Shown here: piece by piece, positions 1-7,831 of the stretch
Layout: every line of letters starts with the position of its first letter
Numbering within the stretch: position 1 is the first letter of the stretch
Assembly: GCA_905215505.1 (NCBI GenBank)
Contig: CAJMPU010000020.1
Span: forward strand, 1 to 41,658
Direction of reading: 5' to 3'
Origin: an uncultured bacterium
GTDB taxonomy: Bacteria > Actinomycetota > Coriobacteriia > Coriobacteriales > Coriobacteriaceae
DNA length: 41,658 nt
Translations under genes and position numbers: made by a program
The notes under the pieces: generated by a model
What the model saw: the letters and a program-made list of their open reading frames with translations, nothing else
What the model was told of the DNA's origin: nothing
Databases searched by the model: none

Positions 1-120
1 GCGGGCCGTGTTCCGCTATGCGGTTGTCAATTTGCGAAAGAAATTATGCGTCACCGCAGCGGCGGCTCCAGCACCAGCGCCACAAGCGGCTGCTGCGCCA
101 ACTGCCCGCATAACCACTAG
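1..120 (+). CDS. 3' end of an unidentified gene with a Cys/His-rich tail (partial)
   Basis: The first frame is open from the window edge to a TAG at 118-120, followed at once by a strong hairpin terminator, which suggests a real gene end. The visible 39 residues include CGC near the start and finish with GCCANCPHNH, a cluster of cysteines and histidines that could bind metal. I do not recognise the family from so short a tail. Frame 2 is also open here but runs through the terminator hairpin, so it is less likely. Function unknown. Confidence 0.45.
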   Translation, partial: AGRVPLCGCQFAKEIMRHRSGGSSTSATSGCCANCPHNH

Positions 121-125
121 AAACC

Positions 126-163
126 AATCAGCCCCGCGACCAACACCAATCGCGGGGCTGATT
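126..163 (+). terminator. Rho-independent-type terminator
   Basis: A perfect 14-bp inverted repeat: 126-139 (AATCAGCCCCGCGA) pairs with 150-163, with a 10-nt loop. The following T-tract is weak (CTTTAG). It lies 5 nt after the stop of the partial upstream gene and could also stop transcripts arriving from rsmB on the other strand. Confidence 0.7.
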
Positions 164-188
164 CTTTAGCTGCCCAGGTTTCCTTATG

Positions 189-255
189 AGTTGCGGTGAA
201 ATAAGGACTGCTTGGCGGGCAGAAGCCGCTATTCAATCCCTATTTCACCGCAACT
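189..255. repeat. Dispersed inverted repeat, AGTTGCGGTGAAATA family, copy 1
   Basis: The arms at about 189-210 and 234-255 share AGTTGCGGTGAAATA exactly and extend to about 22 nt with two mismatches. The loop holds a smaller hairpin (GCGG...CCGC). A related element with the same arm sequence lies at 16533-16602, so this is a dispersed intergenic repeat and not just a terminator. It sits between the converging upstream gene and rsmB. Confidence 0.7.
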
Positions 256-261
256 TAGTCG

Positions 262-1662
262 TTACTTGTGGACCAGGCGGGCGCAGAAGTGGCCGTCGTA
301 GGATTCGGCGTTTACCGGCACGCTTTGGAAGAGGCCTCGATCATTCTGGCGTACGGATACGAGCTTCTTGGCCTGATCGAACTCGGGGAGTTGCAGAATC
401 TGCGCCTCGGAGAGCGGCTCCAGGCTAAAGTCCGCACCCTCGGGCGACGCCAAGAACGCATCCACAACCTGCGTGTTCTCCTCGTCGAAGACCGAGCACG
501 TCGCATAGATGAGCTCGCCGCCGGCAGCCACGCGCGCAGCAGCCTCTTTGAGCATCGTAAGCTGCAGTTTGGGCAGCTCAACCGTCATATCTTTTTCGGT
601 CAGGCGCCACGGAATCTCGGGATGACGGCGCATGGTTCCGGTGCCAGAGCACGGCGCATCGATAAAGACCGTGTCGAACTTAACCGGCTCGCCAAGCATG
701 GCATCAAACGATGTGAGCACCTCATTAAGCTCGCAGGCATCACCCGAAACCGTGCGAACGCCCTGAATACCGGCCTTATGCAGACGAGCGAGATTCAGAT
801 CGCACTTGCGATCATGCAGATCGAGCGCCGTATGCTGACGCTCATAGCCCGCACGCTTGGCCTGACACATCATCACATAGGTCTTGGTGCCACGACCGGC
901 ACCAATCTCAAGGCAGCTACCAGGGCGCGTGGCAGCTGTGGCGATAAGCTGGGCGTTAAGGTCCGAGGCCACGGCAGCAGCGCGCTCAAATACGCCCGAC
1001 GAAACGGTAACCTGGGCATCAACCGGGGCATGACAGCCCGGGAAGACAGGCGCGACGAGCTGCGAGATATACGGATCGGGATTAGTCGCAAAGGCGTTCT
1101 CATGCAGGGCCAGCGGCGCGGGGGCCAGATTGCCGGCAAAGTTCAGCGCGCCCTCGGGCGTATCGAACGAGGCCATAATTCGAGCGCACAGCCAGCGAGG
1201 AAGACCCATCAGGCGCGACAGACGAACCAAGCGTCGCTCAGACTCATCCACATCGGACGCAGTAGCAAAGTCCTCAACATTGTCCGCAACCTTATGCAGT
1301 ACAGCATTGGCCAAGCCAGCGGCAGACTTAGCACCGCTGCGCACCAGCTCAACGCCCTGACTTACGGCAACGCGGCCCGGCGTATGCAGATAGAGCATCT
1401 CGAAGGCCGAGATGCGAAGCGCCATGCGCACACGCGGCGCAACCTTTTTGGGCTTATCCAAAAACTGATCGAGCAACTCATCCAAAATGCCCTGCGTGGC
1501 GGCAACACCGAGCGCCAAACGTGCGGCAAAAGCAGAATCGCGCTGGTCAATGGCCTTGGCAGAAGCACGGGAAGACAGAACGTCGCGCGCATACATACCA
1601 CGACGATCGGCCTCCATCAACACATCGAGCGCAAGCTTGCGCGCGGGAGACAGCTTGCTCAT
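262..1662 (-). CDS. rsmB: 16S rRNA (cytosine-967-C5)-methyltransferase RsmB (Sun family)
   Basis: Transfers a methyl group from S-adenosylmethionine to C5 of a cytosine in 16S rRNA, in the cytoplasm during small-subunit assembly. The protein is about 466 residues. The N-terminal third is the NusB-like RNA-binding domain (start MSKLSPARKLALDVL). The C-terminal Rossmann methyltransferase shows a SAM loop (LEIGAGRGTKT), then the motif with one catalytic cysteine (DAPCSGTGTMRRHPEIPWR) and the YATCSVFDEEN motif with the second. I chose the ATG at 1662 because it overlaps the fmt TGA in an ATGA arrangement, which implies translational coupling; an upstream in-frame ATG at 1677 would lie inside fmt. 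It is the last gene of the priA-def-fmt-rsmB block. Confidence 0.93.
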   Translation of the reverse strand: MSKLSPARKLALDVLMEADRRGMYARDVLSSRASAKAIDQRDSAFAARLALGVAATQGILDELLDQFLDKPKKVAPRVRMALRISAFEMLYLHTPGRVAVSQGVELVRSGAKSAAGLANAVLHKVADNVEDFATASDVDESERRLVRLSRLMGLPRWLCARIMASFDTPEGALNFAGNLAPAPLALHENAFATNPDPYISQLVAPVFPGCHAPVDAQVTVSSGVFERAAAVASDLNAQLIATAATRPGSCLEIGAGRGTKTYVMMCQAKRAGYERQHTALDLHDRKCDLNLARLHKAGIQGVRTVSGDACELNEVLTSFDAMLGEPVKFDTVFIDAPCSGTGTMRRHPEIPWRLTEKDMTVELPKLQLTMLKEAAARVAAGGELIYATCSVFDEENTQVVDAFLASPEGADFSLEPLSEAQILQLPEFDQAKKLVSVRQNDRGLFQSVPVNAESYDGHFCARLVHK

Positions 1663-2579
1663 GACAAAACACCCCACGAAAGATCGGCGCCCTGCAGGCC
1701 AGCAGCCCAGGCAGAAGCGGCCATAGCACGCTTGCCGTCGGGCTTAACCTCGAGCAACTCAACCGTGCCATCGGAAAGACCAAGGTAAACACGCTTAGCC
1801 TTGACGAGAACCTGACCCTCGCCAAGCGACACGTCAGCCGCCACAGCATCGAGCACGCGCACGGTCTTACCGGCAATCACGCAACGAGCAGGCGCGGTAT
1901 CGGACGCGGCCAGCACATGACGCACGCAATCAAGCGCCTCCATTTGCGGATCCAGACGCATCTCCTGCTTAGAAATCTTGGCAGCATGAGTGACGAGCGC
2001 CTCATCCTGCTCGGTCCAAACCGCCGAACCATCGGCAAGCGAGGAAAGCATATCAGCCAGCAGTTTGCCGCCAAGCTCACCAAGCTCCATCGTGAGCGCC
2101 TCAGCATGCTTACCGGCAACCGACGTGGAAGCCTGAGCACAATAAGCACCAGTATCCACGCCATGTCCAATGCGCATGATAGAAACGCCAGCAATCTCAT
2201 CACCAGCAAGAATGGCACGCTGAATAGGAGCAGCCCCACGCCAACGAGGCAGCAGGGACGCATGAACATTCACAATACCAAGCGGCGCTATATGCAGCAC
2301 CTCATCAGGCAAAATGCAACCATAAGCAGCCACACAGAAAATATCGGCTTGCGCAGCTTGGAGCGCCTCAACAACCTCGGCCGTCATACGATTAGCCTCA
2401 ATAACCGGCAACCCAAGATCAAGCGCCTTGGCCTTAATAGGAGACGGCTCCAACTTTTTACCACGCCCGCGAACAGCATCAGGACGAGTAACAACAAGCG
2501 CAATCTCATTCCCAGCCTCAACAAGCGAAGTCAAAGAAGGCACAGCAAAATCAGGCGTACCCATAAACACAATACGCAT
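1659..2579 (-). CDS. fmt: Methionyl-tRNA formyltransferase
   Basis: Formylates the amino group of Met-tRNAfMet using 10-formyltetrahydrofolate, making the initiator tRNA. It has 306 residues, normal for the family. The N-terminus reads MRIVFMGTPDFAVPSL. The folate-binding and catalytic region follows, with the SLLPRWRGAAPIQ signature and the HGVDTGAY segment, then the C-terminal OB-fold tRNA-binding domain. A GGGGAG ribosome site lies 8 nt before the ATG. It is upstream of rsmB with a 4-nt ATGA overlap. It is separated from def by about 330 nt holding a long inverted repeat, so the otherwise classic def-fmt pair is interrupted. Confidence 0.95.
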   Translation of the reverse strand: MRIVFMGTPDFAVPSLTSLVEAGNEIALVVTRPDAVRGRGKKLEPSPIKAKALDLGLPVIEANRMTAEVVEALQAAQADIFCVAAYGCILPDEVLHIAPLGIVNVHASLLPRWRGAAPIQRAILAGDEIAGVSIMRIGHGVDTGAYCAQASTSVAGKHAEALTMELGELGGKLLADMLSSLADGSAVWTEQDEALVTHAAKISKQEMRLDPQMEALDCVRHVLAASDTAPARCVIAGKTVRVLDAVAADVSLGEGQVLVKAKRVYLGLSDGTVELLEVKPDGKRAMAASAWAAGLQGADLSWGVLS

Positions 2580-2752
2580 AAAGATCGTCTCCCCTCAACC
2601 AAAGCCGAGACGGCTACAAAGAACAGCGGAAAGCCAAGTACCCAGCCATTCCGCAATAACATTTCAACAAGAATAAATATACCCAAAACCAAAGAAAGAG
2701 CCGCAATAAAAGCAGCTCTTTCAGCAAAGCACCTATCAGCGAAGACGCCCAT
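2531..2752 (-). CDS. Possible small two-helix membrane protein between def and fmt (doubtful)
   Basis: An open frame of about 73 residues starting MGVFADRC contains two hydrophobic stretches (AFIAALSLVLGIFILVEMLL and VLGFPLFFVAVSALV) that would make two membrane helices. It overlaps the 5' end of fmt by about 50 nt in another frame. The overlapping frame on the same strand is also leucine-rich, so the hydrophobicity may just reflect pyrimidine-rich sequence. There is no clear ribosome site. I recognise no family. Listed because it is the only coding candidate in the 2580-2906 gap. Confidence 0.2.
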   Translation of the reverse strand: MGVFADRCFAERAAFIAALSLVLGIFILVEMLLRNGWVLGFPLFFVAVSALVEGRRSLCVLCLWVRLILLCLL

Positions 2753-2796
2753 CCCTGGCCCAACGGCACCTGGGCGAGACAAGCGAGAACAACGCA

Positions 2797-2898
2797 GTCC
2801 CCGGTGCTGAGCGCCCACATATCGTCCCGCGCGCAGTTTCGCAGCGAAGCGAGAATGTTTGAGCACGGGATGATATGTGGGCGCTCAGCACCGGGGAC
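2797..2898. repeat. Long inverted repeat, 33-nt arms, between def and fmt
   Basis: The left arm 2797-2829 (starting GTCCCCGGTGCTGAGCGCCC) and the right arm 2866-2898 are inverted copies with a single mismatch. They enclose a 36-nt centre with a short TTCGC/GCGAA hairpin. The sequence differs from the other long repeats here, but its arm and centre lengths equal those of the element at 5948-6049. It ends 8 nt after the def stop codon and could act as the def terminator or as a non-autonomous mobile element. Confidence 0.75.
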
Positions 2899-2906
2899 GG
2901 TGGGAC

Positions 2907-3443
2907 CTACTCCGTCTCGCCCGGTCGAGCGCCGCGGGCCAGGGCGTCCTGGTACTCCTTGACGGCCTTGATCCTCTGCATCGGCTTCAGTCGCTCGAAC
3001 ATAGTATTGCCATGCAGGTGATCGATCTCGTGCTGCAGGCACACGCAGAAAAGGTCGCCTGAGGCCTCGTAGCGAATCAGGTTGGCATCCAGGTCGTACG
3101 CCTCGACGACGACATGGTCGGGACGCTCAATCTCGCAGCTAATGCCAGGGATGGACAGGCAGCCCTCGCTAAACGGCACCAGATGGTCACTCTGCTCCAC
3201 GATCACGGGGTTGATGAGCACGTACGGGTCATAGTCGTTCTTGTCGGTGTAGTCGCAGTCGATGGTGACGAGCTGAATAAGCTCGCCGATCTGCGGAGCA
3301 GCCAGGCCGCAGCCGCCGTTCTCGAACATCATCTTCTTCATCTTCTCGGCAAGCGCCTCGATCGCCGGGGTGATCTCCTCGATGACGGCGCACTCCTGGC
3401 GCAGACGAGGGTCGGGCGACAGTACGATTCCGTTGGCTTCCAT
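2907..3443 (-). CDS. def: Peptide deformylase
   Basis: A metalloenzyme that removes the formyl group from the N-terminal methionine of new proteins at the ribosome. All three family motifs are present: GCGLAAPQIG, EGCLSIPG (metal-ligand cysteine) and QHEIDH (HEXXH metal ligands and catalytic glutamate). About 178 residues. Two ATGs lie close together (3449 and 3443); the GAAAGG ribosome site touches the first and is 6 nt from the second, so I chose 3443. It follows priA by 18 nt and is probably cotranscribed with it. It acts on the product line begun by fmt, which lies further downstream. Confidence 0.95.
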   Translation of the reverse strand: MEANGIVLSPDPRLRQECAVIEEITPAIEALAEKMKKMMFENGGCGLAAPQIGELIQLVTIDCDYTDKNDYDPYVLINPVIVEQSDHLVPFSEGCLSIPGISCEIERPDHVVVEAYDLDANLIRYEASGDLFCVCLQHEIDHLHGNTMFERLKPMQRIKAVKEYQDALARGARPGETE

Positions 3444-3461
3444 GGCCATCCTTTCGGGTTG

Positions 3462-5915
3462 TTACATCAAATCATAGGCGTCGACGTCAACGCTCACGCT
3501 CACGCCACGCACAGAGCCCACCTCTTTGAGACAGGCGTCGATATCATCAGAGACATGGTACCCCACGGGCGACTTCACAAGCAGATGGAAGCGGTAACGG
3601 TCCTTGGCTCTCTCGATTACACACGAAGCCGGGCCTAGCACCTGCGGCACGGCACTCCCCGCCCGCAAAAAATCGGGCGCGGCGGCATGCCAGCGGCGCT
3701 TAAGAAGCTTTGCAATGCGCCCAATGTAGTCCTGCGCGTCGTCTCGGTTCGCCGACCACACCAAAATGTTGACCAGGCGCACGAACGGCGGATACAGGGC
3801 GTCGCGGCGCTGGTCCAGATCGTAGTCGGTAAAGATTGAACGGTCGTGCTCGGCGACGGCGCGAATAACCGGGTCCTCGGGCAGATAGGTCTGGATGATG
3901 ACCTCGCCGGGACGATCGCCGCGACCGGCACGGCCCGCGACCTGCTCCAGCAGATCGTAGGCGCGCTCCCCTGCGCGGAAGTCCGGCAGCTTGAGGGCGA
4001 AGTCGGCATTGACCACGCCCACGAGCGTGACCTCGGGAAAATCGAGACCCTTGGCGATCATTTGGGTGCCCAGCAACACGGCGCAATCGGCCGCATCGAA
4101 CTGCTCGAGCAGCTTTTTGTGCGCATCCTTGCCGCGCGTGGAATCGGCATCCATGCGGATGATGGCGACGTCCTCGGGCAGCATCTGGTGCAGTGCGTCC
4201 TCGATCTGCTGCGTGCCCAGCCCCATTTTTGCCAGGTAGCGACTGCCACATTTGGGGCAACGACTCGTGTGCGCGGGATACGGCTGCACGCGCCAGGAGG
4301 ATCCGCATGTGTGACATTGCAGCGTGTGCGTGCGCTCGTGATACGCAAGCGCTGTGGAGCAGTGGTTGCAGGTGGGAACGCAGCCGCACTCGCGACACAT
4401 CAGGAACGGCGCAAAGCCACGGCGGTTATGCAGCAGCACGGCCTTCTCGTGACGCTCGACCACACGCTCCAAGCCCTCCATCAAGGGTTTTGAGAACATG
4501 GAGCGGCTGCCGTGTGAAAACTCGCGGCGCAAGTCGGCAATCCGAACCGTGGGAAGCACGGCGTGTCCCGGGCGCTCGGGCATCTCGGCACGTGTCCAGG
4601 TGGCACCGTTATACGTGCCACGGCGGCAGCGGTCGAGGGCCTCGGCAGAAGGCGTGGCCGACCCCAACACGAGCGGGCAGCGGTAGCGCCGCGCCATCTC
4701 GGCCGCCACCTCGCGCGCGTGGTAGCGCGGACTGGAGCCCTGCTTGTAACTAGTCTCGTGCTCCTCGTCGATGATGATGAGGCCCAAGTCGCTGAGCGGG
4801 CAAAAGAGCGCCGAGCGAGCGCCGACGACCACGCGGGCCGCACCGCTGGCAACCATATCCCACTGGTCCAGGCGCTCGCCGGCCGAAAGCCGCGAATGGA
4901 ACACGGCGACCGTCTCGCCAAAGCGCGAGCGGAAGCGGCCGACGGTCTGGGCCGTCAGTGAGATCTCGGGTACCAGCACGCAGGCAGAGCGACCGGCTGC
5001 GAGTACGCGCTCGATGGCGGAGAGGTAGACCTCGGTTTTGCCGGAGCCGGTGACGCCGTCGACCAGCACCACGTCGCCATGAGCGTCAAGGCGGGCGCGC
5101 TCAATCTGCGCGAGTGCCTGTTGCTGGCCGTTGGTAAGGGAGACCGGGGCCTTGCCGCTTGCCGAGGACAGCGTGGTCTGCTCGCTGCAGCCACGCCACG
5201 CACGGCGCTCCTCAACCACCACGACGCCGCGCTTTTCGAGCGCCTTGATGGTCGCCGACATACTGTTATAGAGAAGGTTGAGGTCGCGCGTCGTGACAGG
5301 ACCACACTGGAGCGCCTCGATGAGTTGGCGCTGGCGGACCGCGGTCTTGGGCGGCGTATAGTCGAAGCCCTCGGGCGTAAGCATGACCCAACGGTTTTGG
5401 ATGGGCTTGACGGCGGGACGTTCAACCGTCCACACGCCGTCGTCGCCCTTGACCACGCGCGGGCTGCCACCCGGGGGCAAAAACAGGCGCAGGCACTCGG
5501 AAAGCGTCGCGACATACTCGCGGCTCATCCAGCGTGCGATACGGGCAGCTTCGGCGGTAAAGAGCGGTTTGCTGAGGATGGCCTCGATGGGCTTGATGCG
5601 CACGGGGTCGAGGGCGTTGTTGCCCGGCAGATCGCCCAAATCAGGCGCAATGTCAACGACATAGCCCGCGGCGGCACGGTTACCAAAGTGGACCAGGACC
5701 GTGGATCCGATCTGGACCTCGTTGGCAAGGGACTCGGGGATGCCGTAAGCAAACGGTTCCGACAGCGCACGGGTGGGGATGTCGAGGACCACGCTCGCGT
5801 AGGCGGCAGGGGGCTCGGGCGCAGGCTTAGACTGAGCCGAGGCAGCGGCAGGCTTGGGCTTCACCGGAGCTTCCTCCGGTTCCGGCGAACCAAACAGCGA
5901 CAGTTGTTGAGCCAT
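3462..5915 (-). CDS. priA: Primosomal protein N' (replication restart helicase PriA)
   Basis: A superfamily 2 DNA helicase that recognises abandoned replication forks and starts reloading of the replicative helicase. It has 817 residues. The N-terminal 3'-DNA-binding domain (near YASVVLDIPTRALSEPFAYG) is followed by the helicase core with Walker A (VTGSGKTEVYL) and the Walker B box DEEHETSYKQG. Eight cysteines follow in four CxxC-type pairs (CRECG, CNHC, CHTC, CPKC) that bind two zinc ions, then helicase motifs V-VI (GTQMIAKGLDFP, QVAGRAGR). Many actinobacterial PriA proteins have lost the ATPase motifs, but this one keeps them. The N-terminus MAQQLSLF contains QLSLF, the consensus sliding-clamp-binding pentapeptide. 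A GAGGTGG ribosome site precedes the ATG. Confidence 0.95.
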   Translation of the reverse strand: MAQQLSLFGSPEPEEAPVKPKPAAASAQSKPAPEPPAAYASVVLDIPTRALSEPFAYGIPESLANEVQIGSTVLVHFGNRAAAGYVVDIAPDLGDLPGNNALDPVRIKPIEAILSKPLFTAEAARIARWMSREYVATLSECLRLFLPPGGSPRVVKGDDGVWTVERPAVKPIQNRWVMLTPEGFDYTPPKTAVRQRQLIEALQCGPVTTRDLNLLYNSMSATIKALEKRGVVVVEERRAWRGCSEQTTLSSASGKAPVSLTNGQQQALAQIERARLDAHGDVVLVDGVTGSGKTEVYLSAIERVLAAGRSACVLVPEISLTAQTVGRFRSRFGETVAVFHSRLSAGERLDQWDMVASGAARVVVGARSALFCPLSDLGLIIIDEEHETSYKQGSSPRYHAREVAAEMARRYRCPLVLGSATPSAEALDRCRRGTYNGATWTRAEMPERPGHAVLPTVRIADLRREFSHGSRSMFSKPLMEGLERVVERHEKAVLLHNRRGFAPFLMCRECGCVPTCNHCSTALAYHERTHTLQCHTCGSSWRVQPYPAHTSRCPKCGSRYLAKMGLGTQQIEDALHQMLPEDVAIIRMDADSTRGKDAHKKLLEQFDAADCAVLLGTQMIAKGLDFPEVTLVGVVNADFALKLPDFRAGERAYDLLEQVAGRAGRGDRPGEVIIQTYLPEDPVIRAVAEHDRSIFTDYDLDQRRDALYPPFVRLVNILVWSANRDDAQDYIGRIAKLLKRRWHAAAPDFLRAGSAVPQVLGPASCVIERAKDRYRFHLLVKSPVGYHVSDDIDACLKEVGSVRGVSVSVDVDAYDLM

Positions 5916-5947
5916 ACACCACCTCTAACGAACGGACCTGAAAGGGG

Positions 5948-6049
5948 TGGGACAAAATAATCAGTAGAGTTTGTCCCATGGCCGATACGAGTGTCGAGCT
6001 TGTTGCGTCACTCGAACATGGGACAAACACTACTGATTATTTTGTCCCA
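5948..6049. repeat. Long inverted repeat, 33-nt arms, with nested palindromes
   Basis: The left arm 5948-5980 (TGGGACAAAATAATCAGTAG...) and the right arm 6017-6049 are inverted copies with one mismatch. Each arm is itself a small inverted repeat (GGGACAAA...TTTGTCCC), so it can fold as one long hairpin or as two separate ones. The 36-nt centre holds a third stem (CGAGTG...CACTCG). It lies between gltX and priA, just upstream of priA on the minus strand. Confidence 0.75.
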
Positions 6050-6070
6050 GCAACCCACTCATCGGTACAG

Positions 6071-6102
6071 AAACAAGAGCCCCGCTCGGGGGAACGGGGC
6101 TC
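6071..6102 (-). terminator. Terminator of gltX
   Basis: GAGCCCCG (6077-6084) pairs with CGGGGCTC (6095-6102) around a 10-nt loop. Read on the minus strand it is followed by TTGTTTC, a U-rich run, as expected for a Rho-independent terminator placed 24 nt after the gltX stop. Confidence 0.75.
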
Positions 6103-6125
6103 GGATACATGCGTTTACGCGTCTA

Positions 6126-7601
6126 CTATAGCGCCATCGTGCGGGCGCGGTCGATGCGTGCCAGGCAGTCGTCGCGGCCGACGAGCGTCATGGTCTCGCC
6201 CAGCGGGGGGCTCACCATGTTGCCGCAGACGGCGACGCGCACAGCCTGGAACACCACGCGCTTCTTAAGGTCCATCTGCTCGGGCAGCGGCTCAAGCGCG
6301 GCGTCGATGGCCTCGGCAGTCCAATCGTCCACGCCCTCGAGCGCGGCCTTGGCGGCGTCCAGAATGGCGCCCATGCCTTCCTTGGCCAGACCCTTGTTAA
6401 CGGATTTCTCGTCATACTCGAGCGTCTCGGCCGTAGCGAAGATGGGAGCGGCGACGGTCACGGCGTCGGCCGGCATCTTGGTGCGCGGCTTGACGATTGC
6501 GGCAAGCGCGTCGATCCAGTCTTCGCCGTACTCGACGTTGCCCTCGATGAGACCCGCCTCGTGCAGCTCGGGGACCATGATCTCGTCGGCAAACTGGGCA
6601 TCGGACATGCCGTTGATGTACTCGGCGTTGACCCAGTCGAGTTTCTTTGGGTCGAAGGTCGCCGGGTTCTTGGAGATGCGGTCGAGCGAGAACTTGCTGG
6701 CCAGGACATCGCGCGGGATGATTGTGGTCTCGCCGTCGAGCGACCAGCCGAGCAGCGCCAGGTAGTTGACGAAGGCGTCGGAAAGGTAGCCGGCGTCGCG
6801 GTACTCCTCCACCGAGGTGGCGCCATGGCGCTTGGAGAGCTTCTTGCCGTCGGCGCCCAGGATCATGGAGATGTGGGCGAACGTGGGCACGGGCGCGCCG
6901 AGGGCCTCGTAGACCATGACCTGACGCGGGGTGTTGGACAGGTGGTCGTCGCCGCGGATGACATGGGTGATCTTCATCATGGCGTCGTCGACGACGGTCG
7001 CAAAGTTGTACGTGGGCGTGCCATCGGAGCGGAAGATCACAAAGTCGTCGAGCTCCTTGGCGTCGAAGGTCACCTCGCCGTGGACGGCATCGTGGATGAC
7101 GACGTCGCCGCGGTCCTCGGGCACCTTGATGCGTAGGACGTAGGACTCGCCGGCCTCGATGCGACGGCGGGCCTCCTCGGGATCAAGATCGCGGCAACGG
7201 CGCTGATAGCCCTGGAAGGGATCCTTGCGCTCCTGCGCGGCCTTGCGATCGGCGTCGAGCTGCTCCTTGGTGCAGAAGCAGGGATAGGCCTTACCCTCGT
7301 CCCAAAGCTTCTGGGCAGCCTGCTTGTACAGGTCCAGGCGCTCGGTCTGGGCATAGGGGCCAAAGTCTCCGCCCACCTCGGGACCCTCGTCCCAGTCCAG
7401 GCCCAGCCAACGCATGGCGCGCAGGATGATCTGCGTGTTCTCGTCGGTGGAACGGGTGGGATCGGTGTCGTCGATGCGCAGGATGAACGTGCCGCCGTTA
7501 GCACGGGCGAAAGCCCAGTTATAGATAGCGGTGCGGGCGCCGCCGATGTGCAGCTTGCCCGTCGGTGAGGGTGCAAAGCGGACGCGAACGTCTGATGCCA
7601 T
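6126..7601 (-). CDS. gltX: Glutamate--tRNA ligase
   Basis: A class I aminoacyl-tRNA synthetase that charges tRNA-Glu, or both Glu and Gln acceptors in bacteria using the amidotransferase route. It has 491 residues, normal length. The HIGH-type motif is PSPTGKLHIGGART near the N-terminus and the KMSKS-type motif is KKLSKRHG in the middle. The C-terminal part is the anticodon-binding helical domain. I chose the ATG at 7601 because GAGGAGA lies 6 nt upstream; the open frame extends 13 codons further without a ribosome site. A TATACT -10 box at 7642-7647 with a TTGTGC-like -35 (7667-7672, long 19-nt spacer) is the likely promoter. A tRNA-Glu gene lies at the far right end of the window. Confidence 0.95.
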   Translation of the reverse strand: MASDVRVRFAPSPTGKLHIGGARTAIYNWAFARANGGTFILRIDDTDPTRSTDENTQIILRAMRWLGLDWDEGPEVGGDFGPYAQTERLDLYKQAAQKLWDEGKAYPCFCTKEQLDADRKAAQERKDPFQGYQRRCRDLDPEEARRRIEAGESYVLRIKVPEDRGDVVIHDAVHGEVTFDAKELDDFVIFRSDGTPTYNFATVVDDAMMKITHVIRGDDHLSNTPRQVMVYEALGAPVPTFAHISMILGADGKKLSKRHGATSVEEYRDAGYLSDAFVNYLALLGWSLDGETTIIPRDVLASKFSLDRISKNPATFDPKKLDWVNAEYINGMSDAQFADEIMVPELHEAGLIEGNVEYGEDWIDALAAIVKPRTKMPADAVTVAAPIFATAETLEYDEKSVNKGLAKEGMGAILDAAKAALEGVDDWTAEAIDAALEPLPEQMDLKKRVVFQAVRVAVCGNMVSPPLGETMTLVGRDDCLARIDRARTMAL

Positions 7602-7641
7602 GGAAATCTCCTCGATTGCAGGATGGATGTCTAACCGCACC

Positions 7642-7672
7642 AGTATAAAGCATCAAAGCAACCTCCGCACAA
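7642..7672 (-). promoter_or_regulatory. Possible gltX promoter
   Basis: On the minus strand TTGTGC (7672-7667) and TATACT (7647-7642) are 19 nt apart, about 40 nt upstream of the gltX start. The -10 box is good; the -35 and the spacing are poor. Confidence 0.35.
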
Positions 7673-7681
7673 AGGGCACCG

Positions 7682-7799
7682 ACCTACTCATTGGGGACAG
7701 ACTTAAATGACCAGTCGTTGGGAACGTTCTTAAACGACTGGTCGTTGAGGACACTCTTCGGTAAGGCTGGTCATTTAAGTCTGTCCCCAATGAGTAGGT
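7682..7799. repeat. Long perfect inverted repeat, 33-nt arms, with internal degenerate copies
   Basis: The left arm 7682-7714 and right arm 7767-7799 are perfect inverted copies (ACCTACTCATTGGGGACAGA...). The 52-nt centre contains two further decayed direct copies of the arm core: TTGGGGACAGACTTAAATGA (in the arm), TTGGGAACGTTCTTAAACGA, then TTGAGGACACTCTT. A second hairpin CCAGTCGTT...AACGACTGG forms between arm and centre. From memory, GGGGACAGACTTAAATGA-like sequence recurs between genes in several phyla, often near single-strand (Y1/RAYT-type) transposases; no such transposase is in the window. It separates gltX from metK. Confidence 0.8.
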
Positions 7800-7831
7800 G
7801 CGGAAAGGGTGTGAATGTTTGATTTACGCGC

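Noticed and set aside
268..1788. Long plus-strand open frame opposite rsmB
   Set aside because: Arg/Gly/His-rich composition with no motif; it is the antisense shadow of rsmB, which has full family signatures.
7682..7799. CRISPR-like array, because of repeated TTGGGGACA units
   Set aside because: Repeats are degenerate, few and part of a large palindrome; no regular spacers and no cas genes.
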